A model generated the notes under the pieces. It saw only the letters and a list, made by a program, of their open reading frames with translations, was not told the DNA's origin and did not search any database. A DNA stretch of 64,000 nt, taken from contig NZ_FNYV01000013.1 of NCBI RefSeq assembly GCF_900109115.1, forward strand, positions 93,531 through 157,530, in the 5' to 3' direction. This document shows positions 25,175 through 33,956 of the stretch, in pieces (the first letter of the stretch is position 1; each line of letters opens with the position of its first letter). The translations under genes were made by a program, and so were the position numbers. Source of the DNA: Micromonospora phaseoli. Its GTDB lineage: Bacteria; Actinomycetota; Actinomycetes; Mycobacteriales; Micromonosporaceae.

Positions 25175-25942
25175 ATGAACGACGCGCTGCGGGTGGCGCT
25201 GCGGGACACCGGGCACACGATCGAGTCGCTCGCGGAACGCGTCGGCGTCGACCCGAAGACGGTGAGTCGGTGGTTGCTCGAAGATCGGATCCCGCATGCC
25301 CGGCACCGCCTCACGGCGGCAGACACGCTCCAGAAGAATGTCTCGGACATTTGGCCGGACATTTCGAGACGTCGGGCGCTGGTCTGGTTCCGCCCCTGGC
25401 AGGAGATCGAGCGCGAGGCGACAACGCTGCGCTCCTTCGAATCCCTGGTCGTACCGGGCCTGCTCCAGACCGAGGCGTACGCCCGCGCGGTGCTCACCGG
25501 CGGCGGCCTGATCCCCCGCAGCGAGGTGGCACGGCTGGTCGACCACCGAATGTCCCGCCAGTTGATCCTCCACCGCGAGGAGCCGCCGCTGCTCACCGCC
25601 GTGCTGGACGAGGCGGTGCTGCGCCGGCCGGTAGGCGGCCCGGCCACCATGCGCGAGCAACTGCTGGCGCTCGCCGAGGCGTCCACCCGGCCACACATCC
25701 GGATACACGTGGTGCCGTCCACAGTGGGCGAATACGCTGGAGTGAACGGCCCGTTCGTGCTGGCGACCGCGCCCGATCACCGCATCGCCGGCTACCTCGA
25801 CAACCAGTTGCACGGGCAGGTGGTGAGCGAACAGGCCGACATCGCGGCGATACTTGCCGCGTGGGAGAACGTGCGCGGCGAGACGCTCTCGCACTGGCAG
25901 TCGGTCGACCTGATCAGGGAGGTGGCGGAGTCATGGCAGTGA
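25175..25942 (+). CDS. XRE-family regulator with DUF5753 domain
   Basis: 255 residues. The ATG at 25175 has GGGAGGC upstream; the frame extends further upstream without a start signal. The N-terminal helix-turn-helix (ALRVALRDTGHTIESLAERVGVDPKTVSRWL, residues 5-35) is followed by the DUF5753 domain (RSFESLVVPGLLQTEAYARAVL, then VLDEAVLRRPVGG, and HIRIHVVPSTVGEYAGVNGPFVLAT). This architecture is abundant in Streptomyces and Micromonospora, usually beside a DUF397 protein as here (10-base overlap). Such pairs affect development and antibiotic production and may act like toxin-antitoxin or regulator/anti-regulator systems. Confidence 0.9.
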   Translation: MNDALRVALRDTGHTIESLAERVGVDPKTVSRWLLEDRIPHARHRLTAADTLQKNVSDIWPDISRRRALVWFRPWQEIEREATTLRSFESLVVPGLLQTEAYARAVLTGGGLIPRSEVARLVDHRMSRQLILHREEPPLLTAVLDEAVLRRPVGGPATMREQLLALAEASTRPHIRIHVVPSTVGEYAGVNGPFVLATAPDHRIAGYLDNQLHGQVVSEQADIAAILAAWENVRGETLSHWQSVDLIREVAESWQ

Positions 25943-26139
25943 ACGACATCCCCGCGCTGGCCAGCGCGCAATGGCGCAAGAGCAGCCGCAGCAGTGGCAA
26001 CGGCGGCAACTGCGTCGAGGTCGCAGGGAACCTGCCCGACGTGGTGGGCGTACGCGACTCGAAGGACCCGACCGGTCCGGCGCTGGTCTTCACTCCGGCC
26101 GCCTGGCGCGCCTTCGTCACCGAAGTCAACAACACCTGA
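25933..26139 (+). CDS. DUF397 protein
   Basis: 68 residues overlapping the XRE gene by ten bases, in another frame. The ATG at 25933 has a GGAGG/GGAG purine stretch just upstream. It has the DUF397 pattern: WRKSSRSSGNGGNCVEVA, VGVRDSKDP, and LVFTPAAWRAFV. These small proteins accompany XRE-DUF5753 regulators and may bind them to tune activity. The mechanism is not settled. Immediately after the stop comes a 42-bp element with an SOS-box-like site. Confidence 0.92.
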   Translation: MAVNDIPALASAQWRKSSRSSGNGGNCVEVAGNLPDVVGVRDSKDPTGPALVFTPAAWRAFVTEVNNT

Positions 26140-26181
26140 CCCCGTCGTACACATGTTCTATCCACAGGCTGTGGACGCGGG
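26140..26181 (+). repeat. 42-bp intergenic element with SOS-box-like site, copy B
   Basis: Second copy of the element at 22634-22675. TCGTACACATGTTCTA (26145-26160) matches TCGAAC-N4-GTTCGA with two mismatches and fits the RNRY spacer. TCCACAG-G-CTGTGGA (26161-26175) is a perfect palindrome. The element fills the whole gap between the DUF397 stop (26139) and the GTG of the next gene (26182). Confidence 0.7.
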
Positions 26182-26739
26182 GTGAGTTACCAGCTCAGCG
26201 CGGTCGTCGCGGACGGCGGGCTGTTGCGCGAGGAGACCCGCGAGCTGGATCATGCCGTCCTCGGCGCGCTCCGGCAGGACTTCGCCCTGCTGCCGTTGAC
26301 TCCGCAGCTGGTGCAGGAGTTGACCGGCACACCGCCGGACTACGCGGCCGACGAACCCGGCCCGGGGCAACCCTTCACCCTCACCCTCTCCGCCCCGCTG
26401 ACCGAGGTGCTGGCCCACTGGTCCCGACGCGGCCCGCTGGCGTACGTCGAGGCGGAGTTCGCCGGTGGGGCCGGGCACCAGGCGGCGGCGGTCTGGTTGG
26501 GCGGCGCGTTGGCCTGGGGGCCCCGCTTCGACGCGGCGTTCGACAAGCCACGCCCCGAGTGGCCGATCAACGCCGCACTGATCGAACTGGGCGCGGAGCC
26601 GGGCCGATGGATCGACCCCTTCGCTGAGCTGGGACTACACGTCGAGCGCAGCACCGAAGGGTGGCTCGCGCACGGGCGACGCGGGCTGAGCGCCGACTAC
26701 TGGGACGAGTTGGCCGACGAATGGGAAGCTCACCAATAA
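26182..26739 (+). CDS. Hypothetical protein behind the SOS-box-like element
   Basis: 185 residues, soluble and acidic, starting with GTG directly after the 42-bp element. It has alternating helices and strands, a segment HQAAAVWLGGALAWGPRFDAAF and a C-terminal ADYWDELADEWEAHQ. No known motif. The GC-rich codon use matches neighbours. If the upstream site binds LexA, this gene would be the first downstream target. Function unknown. Confidence 0.7.
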   Translation: MSYQLSAVVADGGLLREETRELDHAVLGALRQDFALLPLTPQLVQELTGTPPDYAADEPGPGQPFTLTLSAPLTEVLAHWSRRGPLAYVEAEFAGGAGHQAAAVWLGGALAWGPRFDAAFDKPRPEWPINAALIELGAEPGRWIDPFAELGLHVERSTEGWLAHGRRGLSADYWDELADEWEAHQ

Positions 26740-26777
26740 CCTCTTGGCCCCCGTCACGTTGGGGACTGGGGGATTCC

Positions 26778-27308
26778 ATGAAATTGCGACAATTCGGCTT
26801 CATCGCCGCACTGCTCTTTGCTGCCTCGATCTCGGCCAGCGGGCCCGTGCCACCGGGCAGCATCGCCGTGCCCGAACCGGTCGCGGCGGTCGCCGTCGTC
26901 GACCGCGACGGCCTGGCCGACGTCGACTTCGGCGACACGGAGAGCGAGCTGACCAGGCGCGGCATACTCCGCACCGACGTCGACGCCTGCGGCCCGACGC
27001 TGGCCGGGCACGCCCTGATCAGCCCGATCTTCATCGACGACCGGCTGGTGCTGCTCTGGGCCGGCGACCCGGTCCGCACCCCGGAGGGCATCGCGGCCGG
27101 CACGCCGGTCGCCGAGGTCAAGGCCAGCTATCCGACCGTACGTCAGCTGAGTGCTCCACAGGGGACACACCGCTTCGACGGACTGCTCGCCCGAGACGGC
27201 GACCGCGCGTACCTGTTCCTGCACGACGGCCACGAGGTCCGCAAGGTCATCGCCGGGTACGCCGACTGGGCACACCGCCTCTTCGTCGAGGGCCACGGCC
27301 CCTGCTGA
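26778..27308 (+). CDS. Secreted hypothetical protein
   Basis: 176 residues. The ATG at 26778 follows a G-rich stretch. A signal peptide (MKLRQFGFIAALLFAASISAS) precedes a domain of about 145 residues. DVDFGDTESELTRRGIL and GTPVAEVKASYPTVRQL resemble the two repeated helix-strand units (G-x-T-x-x-E-V) of small secreted proteins that sense or bind solutes, but no family can be named. There are two Cys (ACGP and the C-terminal PC). It is convergent with the FG-GAP gene cluster (6-base gap). Confidence 0.68.
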   Translation: MKLRQFGFIAALLFAASISASGPVPPGSIAVPEPVAAVAVVDRDGLADVDFGDTESELTRRGILRTDVDACGPTLAGHALISPIFIDDRLVLLWAGDPVRTPEGIAAGTPVAEVKASYPTVRQLSAPQGTHRFDGLLARDGDRAYLFLHDGHEVRKVIAGYADWAHRLFVEGHGPC

Positions 27309-27314
27309 GCCGGG

Positions 27315-28973
27315 TCATCCCTGGAGGCCGCCGTCCTGCGGGCCGGCGATCCGCCGGCCGTACCACTTGGGCCAGACGAAGTCGGTACGCATGCTCAGGC
27401 CGCTCCACGAACCGGACTGCGGCACGAGCCCGCCGGATGAGCCGTGGAACACCGCGACCGAGCCGGAACTGAGCCCGTCCTGGTCGCCAGTGACATCTTC
27501 GCCCGGCGACGCCACCAACGCGTCCAGCGGACCGGTGCCGTTGAGGTTGAGGATCGCGACCGAGCCGCCGAACCAGTCGTCCCGCTCGGTGCCGCCCGGA
27601 ACGACCGCGTGGTCCTGGTCGAACCCCTGGGCACCCGTGCCGGTCAGCCCGGAGGCGGAGCCCTTGAGCAACGCGACCGTGCCCGCCTCGGTCTTCGTAC
27701 CGATCGCCTCGCCGGGCGCACCCACCAGCACGTCCGCCCGTCCGTCGCCGGTCACGTCGCCGACGGCGAGCGTCGCACCGAAACGGTCACCGGCCTCCGG
27801 GGATCCCGGCACGCCCGCCGTCCGCTGCGAGACGAGCTTCACCGCACCGCTGGAGAGCCCCGCCGAGCCGGCGGTGAAGACCGCGACCATGCCCTCGTTC
27901 CCCTTCGGGCTCTGGGTGAACGGCGCTCCCGCGAGCACCTCACCCGACCCGTCGCCGTTGACGTCACCGACCGCCAGCGCCATGCCCAGGTCCCACACGT
28001 AGCTGTCGCTGCGGCCCGTCGCCTTCCGCAGCGCCGCCCCGGTGACCGAGGTGGCCCCGCTGAGCTTCACCCCGCTCGCCGAACCCCACATCAGCGTGAT
28101 CATGCCGCTGCCGGTCGACGAGGAGTTCTGGTTCTCCTGCGGCGCGCCGATGATCAGGTCGGCGTACCTGTTGTTGTTGACCTTCCCGATGGCCAGGGTC
28201 CAGCCGAAGTGGTCGAGGCGTTCGGCCGAGCCGGGCACCGCGGCCTGGTCCTGGTGCAGCTGCTGCGCGCCGGTCCCGGTCAGGCCGCCGACGCCGCCGT
28301 ACAGCACGGTGACCGCACCGGCCTCCTGGACGCTGCCGATCGCCTCGCCGTACGCCCCGACCGCCAGGTCGTCCCGACCGTCACCGTTGATGTCACCGGC
28401 GGCCAACGCCGACCCGAACCAGTCCTGGTTCTCCGAGGCGCCCGGTACGCCGGCCGTGCTCTGGTTGAAGTGCTTCGCCGAGTCGAGTTGCAGGCCGGTG
28501 CTGCTGCCCGGGATCACCCACACCCCACCGCCGTGCACCTTCGCGCCCGGGTCGTACTCCTCCTGGTCACTGGCGGCCAGGTCGTCGTAGCCGTCGCCGT
28601 TGAAGTCCCCGGCGGCGAGGACGGTGCCGAAGCAGACGCAGCCGCCGGCCGGCGAGACCGCCGTCGCGTAGTAGTCGACATACGGCGCCGACGAGTAACG
28701 CACCACCACCAGGCCCGCCGGCGACTGCGGCAGGCTGTGCTCGAACGGGTCGGCGGAGGCGGCGATGTCGTCGACGCCGTCACCGTCGAAGTCGGACCGG
28801 GTCGCACCCGTCCCCTTCATCGGGGTGACCGCCTTCGCCACCCGGTGGTATTGCAGGACGATCCCGTCCCGGGTAACCGTCCGGAACTCGTCCGCCGCCG
28901 CCTGGGCGGGCACACTCACCGCCATGCCGGCGGCGACCGCCAACACAGACACTCCAGCGACTCTGCGTCGCAT
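27315..28973 (-). CDS. Secreted FG-GAP/integrin-like beta-propeller protein, paralog 1
   Basis: 552 residues from the ATG at 28973 (MRRRVAGVSVLAVAAGMAV, cleavage near PAQA). After a 35-residue N-terminal segment come about seven FG-GAP blades with Ca-binding DxDxDGxxD motifs: DFDGDGVDD, DFNGDGYDD, DINGDGRDD, DVNGDGSGE and DVTGDGRAD. They resemble the seven-bladed propeller of integrin alpha subunits. No catalytic domain is attached. It probably binds extracellular ligands or acts as a surface or matrix protein. It is last in a tandem array of three paralogs with nearly identical leaders. Confidence 0.88.
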   Translation of the reverse strand: MRRRVAGVSVLAVAAGMAVSVPAQAAADEFRTVTRDGIVLQYHRVAKAVTPMKGTGATRSDFDGDGVDDIAASADPFEHSLPQSPAGLVVVRYSSAPYVDYYATAVSPAGGCVCFGTVLAAGDFNGDGYDDLAASDQEEYDPGAKVHGGGVWVIPGSSTGLQLDSAKHFNQSTAGVPGASENQDWFGSALAAGDINGDGRDDLAVGAYGEAIGSVQEAGAVTVLYGGVGGLTGTGAQQLHQDQAAVPGSAERLDHFGWTLAIGKVNNNRYADLIIGAPQENQNSSSTGSGMITLMWGSASGVKLSGATSVTGAALRKATGRSDSYVWDLGMALAVGDVNGDGSGEVLAGAPFTQSPKGNEGMVAVFTAGSAGLSSGAVKLVSQRTAGVPGSPEAGDRFGATLAVGDVTGDGRADVLVGAPGEAIGTKTEAGTVALLKGSASGLTGTGAQGFDQDHAVVPGGTERDDWFGGSVAILNLNGTGPLDALVASPGEDVTGDQDGLSSGSVAVFHGSSGGLVPQSGSWSGLSMRTDFVWPKWYGRRIAGPQDGGLQG

Positions 28974-29020
28974 CGAAACCCCGTTTCTCAGTGATCGTTG
29001 TTGTGCTGAGTCGGGCACGC

Positions 29021-30679
29021 TCAGTAGAGCGCGCCGCCGCTCTGCGGGCCGGCGATCCGCATGCCGTAACGCCGAGGCCAGACCAGATCGGTACGCAGCG
29101 ACAGGCCGCTCCACGAGCCGGCCTGCGGGACGAGCCCGGCGGCGGAGCCGTGGAACCGGGAGATCGTGCCAGAGGCGTGCCCGGCCTGGTCGCCCGCGAC
29201 CTCCTCCCCGTCCGACGCCACGACCGCGTCCAGCGGGCCGGTGCCGTCGAGGTTGAGGATCGCCACCGAGTTACCGAACTTGTCGTCGCGCTCCGTACCG
29301 CCCGGGACGACCGCGTGGTCCTGGTCGAAGCCCTGGGCACCGGTGCCGGTCAGCCCGGAGGCGGAGCCCTTCAGCAGGACGATCGTGCCCGCCCCGGTCT
29401 TCGTGCCGATCGCCTCGCCCGGCGCGCCCACCAGCACGTCAGCCCGACCGTCGCCGGTCACGTCACCGACCGCGAGCGCCCCGCCGAACCTGTCGTCCTG
29501 CTCAGCACTCCCCGGCACACCGGCCGTACGCTGACTGATGACCTTCACCGCGCTGCCGGACAGGCCGCCGGTGCGGCCGGTGAAGACGGCGATGAGACCC
29601 GCGTAGATGGCCGGGTTCTGCGCGCCGGGCACACCGGCGATCACCTCGCCGAGACCGTCGCCGTTCACGTCACCGATCGCGAGCGTCTCGCCGAGATACC
29701 ACGCGACCGCGTTCGGGTCGCCCGTCTTCGGGTAGATCGCCGCCCCGGTGACCGAGGTGGCTCCGCTGAGCTTCACCCCGCTGGCCGACCCCCACATCAG
29801 GGTCACCATGCCGGTGCCGTTCCAGGACTGGCCGTCGTTCTCACCCGGGGCGCCGATGACCAGGTCGGCGTACTTGTTGTTGTTGACCTTCCCGATGGCG
29901 AGGGTCCGACCGAAGTGGTCACCGCGTTCGGCGGAGCCGGGTACCGCGGCCTGGTTCTGGTGCAGCTGCTGCGCACCGATGGTGGTCAACCCGCCGACGC
30001 CGCCGTACAGGACGGTGACCGCGCCCGCGTCCTTGACGCTCCCGATCGCCTCCTGGTACGCGCCGATCGCCAGGTCGTCGCGCCCGTCGCCGTTGATGTC
30101 ACCGGCCGCGAGCGCCGAACCGAACCAGTCGTAGTCCTCCGCGCCGCCGGGAACGCCGGGCGAGCTCTGGTTGAAGTGCTGCGCCGAGTCGACCACCAGG
30201 CCCGCAGGGCTACCCGGGATGACCCAGACCCCGCCGGCGTGGGTCTTGTTGCCCGGGTCGACCTCGTCCATGTCGCCGATCGCCAGATCGTCGAAGCCGT
30301 CCCCGTTGAAGTCACCGGCGACGAGCGAGATGCCGAAGCAGGAGCAGCCGCCGTCGGACGAGAGAACCCCTGCGAAGTAGTCGACCTGCGGCGCGGACGA
30401 GTAGCGCACCACGACCACCCCGGTCGGGTGGTGCGGCAGGCGGAACTCGCCCGGGTCGCCGGTGGCCGCGACGTCGTCGACGCCGTCACCGTCGAAATCC
30501 GACCGGGTCGGCCCGGTCCCGTTCACCGGCGTGGTCGTCTTCGCCACCCGGTGGAATTGCAGCACCACGTCTTCCCGGGTGATGGTCCGGGTCTCGTCGG
30601 CCGCCGCTTGTGCGGGCGTACCAACCGCCATGCCGGCCGCAAGCGCCAGCACCGAAACTCCAGCGACTCTTCGTCGCAT
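29021..30679 (-). CDS. Secreted FG-GAP/integrin-like beta-propeller protein, paralog 2
   Basis: 552 residues, exactly as long as paralog 1, starting MRRRVAGVSVLALAAGMAVGTPAQA. The same seven-blade layout is present with DFDGDGVDD, DFNGDGFDD, DINGDGRDD, DVNGDGLGE and DVTGDGRAD. A cysteine pair (GGCSCFG) in blade 1 is shared in part with paralog 1 (GGCVCFG) and absent from paralog 3. It ends SGLSLRTDLVWPRRYGMRIAGPQSGG, the same C-terminal capping segment as paralog 1. The 47-base gap to paralog 1 contains its own GGGGTTTCG ribosome-site-like stretch. Extracellular ligand binding is inferred; function unknown. Confidence 0.88.
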   Translation of the reverse strand: MRRRVAGVSVLALAAGMAVGTPAQAAADETRTITREDVVLQFHRVAKTTTPVNGTGPTRSDFDGDGVDDVAATGDPGEFRLPHHPTGVVVVRYSSAPQVDYFAGVLSSDGGCSCFGISLVAGDFNGDGFDDLAIGDMDEVDPGNKTHAGGVWVIPGSPAGLVVDSAQHFNQSSPGVPGGAEDYDWFGSALAAGDINGDGRDDLAIGAYQEAIGSVKDAGAVTVLYGGVGGLTTIGAQQLHQNQAAVPGSAERGDHFGRTLAIGKVNNNKYADLVIGAPGENDGQSWNGTGMVTLMWGSASGVKLSGATSVTGAAIYPKTGDPNAVAWYLGETLAIGDVNGDGLGEVIAGVPGAQNPAIYAGLIAVFTGRTGGLSGSAVKVISQRTAGVPGSAEQDDRFGGALAVGDVTGDGRADVLVGAPGEAIGTKTGAGTIVLLKGSASGLTGTGAQGFDQDHAVVPGGTERDDKFGNSVAILNLDGTGPLDAVVASDGEEVAGDQAGHASGTISRFHGSAAGLVPQAGSWSGLSLRTDLVWPRRYGMRIAGPQSGGALY

Positions 30680-30702
30680 CAGAACCCCCATTTGATCGCT
30701 CG

Positions 30703-32337
30703 CTACCGGCCGGCGAAGCACTCGCTGTAGTTCATGAGCTGGACGCGGTCGGTGTTCAACGAACGTCCGCTCCACGAGCTGGACTGCGGGACGAGTCCAC
30801 CGGAGGCCCCGTGGAACCGGGAAATCGTCCCGGACCCGTACCCCGCCAGATCACCGGCCACCTCTTCGCCCGGCGATCCCACCACGGCGTCCAGCGGGCC
30901 GGTGCCGTTGAGGTTGAGGATGGCCACCGAGGCACCGAACTCGTCTGCGCGCTCCGCGCCGCCCGGCACCACCGAGTGGTCCTGGTCGAATCCCTGGGCG
31001 CCGGTGCCGGTCAGCCCCGACTTGCTCCCCTTCAGCAGGGCGACCGTGCCCGCCCCGGACTTCGTACCGATCGCCTCGCCCGGCGCGCCGACCAGCACGT
31101 CCGCCCGACCGTCGCCGGTCACATCGCCCACCGCGAGCGTCGCACCGAACCGGTCATCGGTCTCGGGCGAGCCCGGCACACCGGCCGTACGCTGCGTGAA
31201 GATCTTCACGGCGCTGCCGGAGAGACCACCCGTGCGCCCGGTGAAGACCGCGACCAGCCCGCCGTTGATGTGCGGGGTCTGTGCACCCGACGCTCCGGCG
31301 ACCACCTCGCCCAGCCCGTCGCCGTTGACGTCTCCGATCGCGAGTGAATCGCCGAGGTACCAGGCGACGGTGTCGCTGCGCCCGGTCGCCTTGTACACCC
31401 CCGCGCCGGTGACCGAGGTGGCGCCGCTGAGCTTCACGCCACTGGCCGACCCCCACATCAGGGTGACCATCCCGGTGCCGTCCCAGGACTTGCCGTCGTT
31501 CTCGTGCGGCGCGCCGATGACCAGGTCGGCGTACTTGTTGTTGTTGACCTTCCCGATCGCCAGGGCCATCCCGAAGTGGTCGCGTTTCTCCGCCGAGCCG
31601 GGCACCGCGGCCTGGTCCTGGTGCAGTTGCTGCACCCCGGCGGTGGTCAGCCCGCCGACCCCGCCGTAGAGGACGGTGACCGCACCGGCCTCCAGCACGT
31701 CGCCGATCGCCTCCTTGAAGGCACCGATCGCCAGGTCGTCGCGCCCGTCGCCGTTGATGTCGCCAGCCGCCAGGGACGCGCCGAAGGCGTCGTAGTCCTC
31801 GGAGGCGCCCGGCACACCCGGCGAGCTCTGGTTGAAATGCGTGGTCGAGTCGACCACCAGGCCGGTGGGGCTGCCCGGAATGACCCAGACGCCGCCGCCC
31901 CGGGCCTTGTTGCTCTGGTCGACCTCGCCATCATCACCGATCGCCAGGTCGTCGTAGCCGTCACCGTTGAAGTCACCGGCGACCAAGGCGACACCGAAGC
32001 TGGACGAGGTGTTGTTCGTCAACGAGCCCATCAGATAGTCGAGCTGCGGCGCGGACGAGTACCGCACCACGACCAGACCGCTCGGGTAGTGGGCCGAATA
32101 GTTGTAGTTGATGGTCTCGGAGGCGGCCGCGATGTCGTCGACACCGTCCCCGTCGAAGTCGGACCGGGTCTCGCCCGTCCCCTGCACCGGGGTGACCGCC
32201 TTCGGCACCCGGTGGTGCTGCATCACGAGACCGTCCCGGGTGATAATCCGGAACTCGTCCGCCGCCCGCGCGGGGGCACCCACCGCCAGCCCGGTCAACA
32301 CCGTCAGAACTGTCAGTCCCGCAAGCTTCCGCCGCAT
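30703..32337 (-). CDS. Secreted FG-GAP/integrin-like beta-propeller protein, paralog 3
   Basis: 544 residues from the ATG at 32337 (MRRKLAGLTVLTVLTGLAVGAPARA). Blades are as in the other two paralogs (DFDGDGVDD, DFNGDGYDD, DINGDGRDD, DVNGDGLGE, DVTGDGRAD). Its C-terminus differs: the capping segment is SGRSLNTDRVQLMNYSECFAGR in place of the VWP-x-x-YG-x-RIAGP end. Blade 1 lacks the Cys pair. It is the promoter-proximal gene of the array, 23 bases before paralog 2. The divergence of the ends suggests different partners or localisation. Confidence 0.88.
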   Translation of the reverse strand: MRRKLAGLTVLTVLTGLAVGAPARAADEFRIITRDGLVMQHHRVPKAVTPVQGTGETRSDFDGDGVDDIAAASETINYNYSAHYPSGLVVVRYSSAPQLDYLMGSLTNNTSSSFGVALVAGDFNGDGYDDLAIGDDGEVDQSNKARGGGVWVIPGSPTGLVVDSTTHFNQSSPGVPGASEDYDAFGASLAAGDINGDGRDDLAIGAFKEAIGDVLEAGAVTVLYGGVGGLTTAGVQQLHQDQAAVPGSAEKRDHFGMALAIGKVNNNKYADLVIGAPHENDGKSWDGTGMVTLMWGSASGVKLSGATSVTGAGVYKATGRSDTVAWYLGDSLAIGDVNGDGLGEVVAGASGAQTPHINGGLVAVFTGRTGGLSGSAVKIFTQRTAGVPGSPETDDRFGATLAVGDVTGDGRADVLVGAPGEAIGTKSGAGTVALLKGSKSGLTGTGAQGFDQDHSVVPGGAERADEFGASVAILNLNGTGPLDAVVGSPGEEVAGDLAGYGSGTISRFHGASGGLVPQSSSWSGRSLNTDRVQLMNYSECFAGR

Positions 32338-32394
32338 CGAAACCCCCGTATCCCCGTAGCCGCTCACACATCCTAGGGATACGTAGATCAAAAA

Positions 32395-32418
32395 CCATGT
32401 CCGGTCGGTCAGACATGG
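32395..32418. promoter_or_regulatory. Inverted repeat upstream of the FG-GAP array
   Basis: CCATGTC (32395-32401) and GACATGG (32412-32418), perfect 7-bp arms with a 10-base spacer, lie 58 bases before the start of the first FG-GAP gene and 24 bases after the P450 stop. It is a candidate operator or the P450 terminator stem. Confidence 0.35.
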
Positions 32419-32441
32419 GGGACTGGACGGGCGCACGATCC

Positions 32442-33671
32442 TCACCAGGTGACTGGCAGCTCCACGGGGCCGAGGATGGCGTGCCCCTGCTTCCACCGCA
32501 CCTCGTCCGGGGCCACCGCCAGCCGCAACCCCGGCAACTCCCGCAGCAGCAGCGCCAGCGCGACCCGCACCTCCAGCGCCCCCAGGTGCGCGCCGATGCA
32601 GTAGTGCGGGCCGTAACCGAAGGAGAGGTGCGGGTTCGGGTCCCGCCCGAAGTCCATCCGCTCCGGGTCGGTGAAGACCCGCGGATCCCGATTCGCGGCG
32701 TCGTGCGACGGGATCACGATGTCGCCCTCGGTCAGCCGCGCACCGCTGGGCAGCGTCACATCCGCCATCACCCGGCGGGGCATCTCGTCGCCGTTGGAGG
32801 TCGAGTGCAGCCGCTCCAACTCCGCGACCGCCCCGTCCACCTGCTCCGGATGCTGCAGCAGGTGATCCCACGCGCAGTCGTGCCCGGCGTACGGGCGGGT
32901 GCGCAGCAGGTACACGAAGGTCGAGATGGAGCTGGCCGTGGTCTCCCACCCGCCGACGATCAACGAGAGGGGCAGTTTGACCTGGACGTCCACCGGCTGG
33001 TCCGCCGCCGCCGTGGCGATCCGGGTCATCAGGTCATCGCTCGGGCAACCCCGCCGCCCGTCCAACTGCTGCCACAGATAGCCGCCCATCTCCTCGGCGG
33101 ACCGCGCGGCCTCGGCGCGGCTGAGGTCGCCCGAGCCCATGAACATGTCGCCCCAGCGGCGGAACTGCGCCCGATCCGGCTCCGGCAGGCCGAGCAGATC
33201 GGAGATCACGTTCAGGCCGAACGGTACGGCGAAGTCACCGACCAGATCCGCCCGGCCGCCCTTGGCGACCAGCACAGCAAGCTGCGCCTCGGCGGCCGCG
33301 CGCACCGTGTCGCGTAGCTCGGACACGGCAGGCTTGGTGAAGCTGTCCTTCACCGTGCCCCGGACCTTGGCGTGCTCCGCACCGTCCATCCCGAGCATCG
33401 TCCCGGAGACATCGACCTGGTCAGCATGGGCGGCGGTGGCCCGGGAGAACAGATCCTGCCGCCGCAGCACCTCCCGGACGTCGTCGTACCGGCAGATCAG
33501 CAGCGCCGGCAGCCACTCCCCGCCGACCTGCCGGACCACCGGCAGGACACCTGAGCCGGAGGCGGCGAACCGCGCGTAGTAGGGGTGCTTGTCCGGGCCG
33601 GGCGTCCGGTCGATGCCATCCGCGTCGACGTTGAAGGGGTGTGGCACGGGAGCGGCCTCGGCGGGGATCAT
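32442..33671 (-). CDS. Cytochrome P450
   Basis: 409 residues from the ATG at 33671 (MIPAEAAPVPHPFNVDADG); an in-frame GTG at 33695 is possible. It is a soluble class I bacterial P450. The I-helix oxygen-activation motif is GGWETT, slightly changed from the usual AGxxTT with Glu before Thr retained. The K-helix ExxR is in AELERLHS, and the heme-binding loop FGYGPHYCIG has ligand Cys358. PERMDFGRDPNPHLSFG is normal for CYP families of actinomycetes. No ferredoxin or reductase gene is adjacent and no biosynthetic cluster surrounds it, so substrate and redox partners are unknown. Confidence 0.93.
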   Translation of the reverse strand: MIPAEAAPVPHPFNVDADGIDRTPGPDKHPYYARFAASGSGVLPVVRQVGGEWLPALLICRYDDVREVLRRQDLFSRATAAHADQVDVSGTMLGMDGAEHAKVRGTVKDSFTKPAVSELRDTVRAAAEAQLAVLVAKGGRADLVGDFAVPFGLNVISDLLGLPEPDRAQFRRWGDMFMGSGDLSRAEAARSAEEMGGYLWQQLDGRRGCPSDDLMTRIATAAADQPVDVQVKLPLSLIVGGWETTASSISTFVYLLRTRPYAGHDCAWDHLLQHPEQVDGAVAELERLHSTSNGDEMPRRVMADVTLPSGARLTEGDIVIPSHDAANRDPRVFTDPERMDFGRDPNPHLSFGYGPHYCIGAHLGALEVRVALALLLRELPGLRLAVAPDEVRWKQGHAILGPVELPVTW

Positions 33672-33794
33672 GAGGACACCATGGCATGAGATCACAGTGA
33701 AGGCAATCGATCACTCACGGTGATCGACGGCCTGGAAACGGAGACGCCCGGTCGATCCTCACGGACCGTGCCGGGCGTTCACGCTGTTGACGAG

Positions 33795-33881
33795 CGGTGG
33801 CGGAGGGATTTGAACCCTCGGAGGGCGTAAACCCTCACACGCTTTCGAGGCGTGCTCCTTAGGCCGCTCGGACACGCCACC
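33795..33881 (-). tRNA. tRNA-Ser (anticodon CGA)
   Basis: 87 nt on the minus strand. The acceptor GGTGGCG pairs with CGCCACC, and the discriminator is G. The anticodon stem is CACGC/GCGTG around CTCGAAA, giving anticodon CGA. The long variable arm (GAGGGTTTACGCCCTC) is typical of serine, and the T-arm loop is TTCAAAT. No CCA encoded. Confidence 0.97.
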
Positions 33882-33956
33882 GCCGACGAGGGTACAGGAC
33901 CACCGTTTCCGACGCCGAACCGGTCCCGGCCAGGCCGGCCTGGCAGGATCTCTGCC

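Noticed and set aside
32442..33671. Secondary-metabolite cluster around the P450
   Set aside because: Neighbours are FG-GAP proteins and housekeeping genes; there is no polyketide, peptide-synthetase, terpene or ribosomal-peptide gene.
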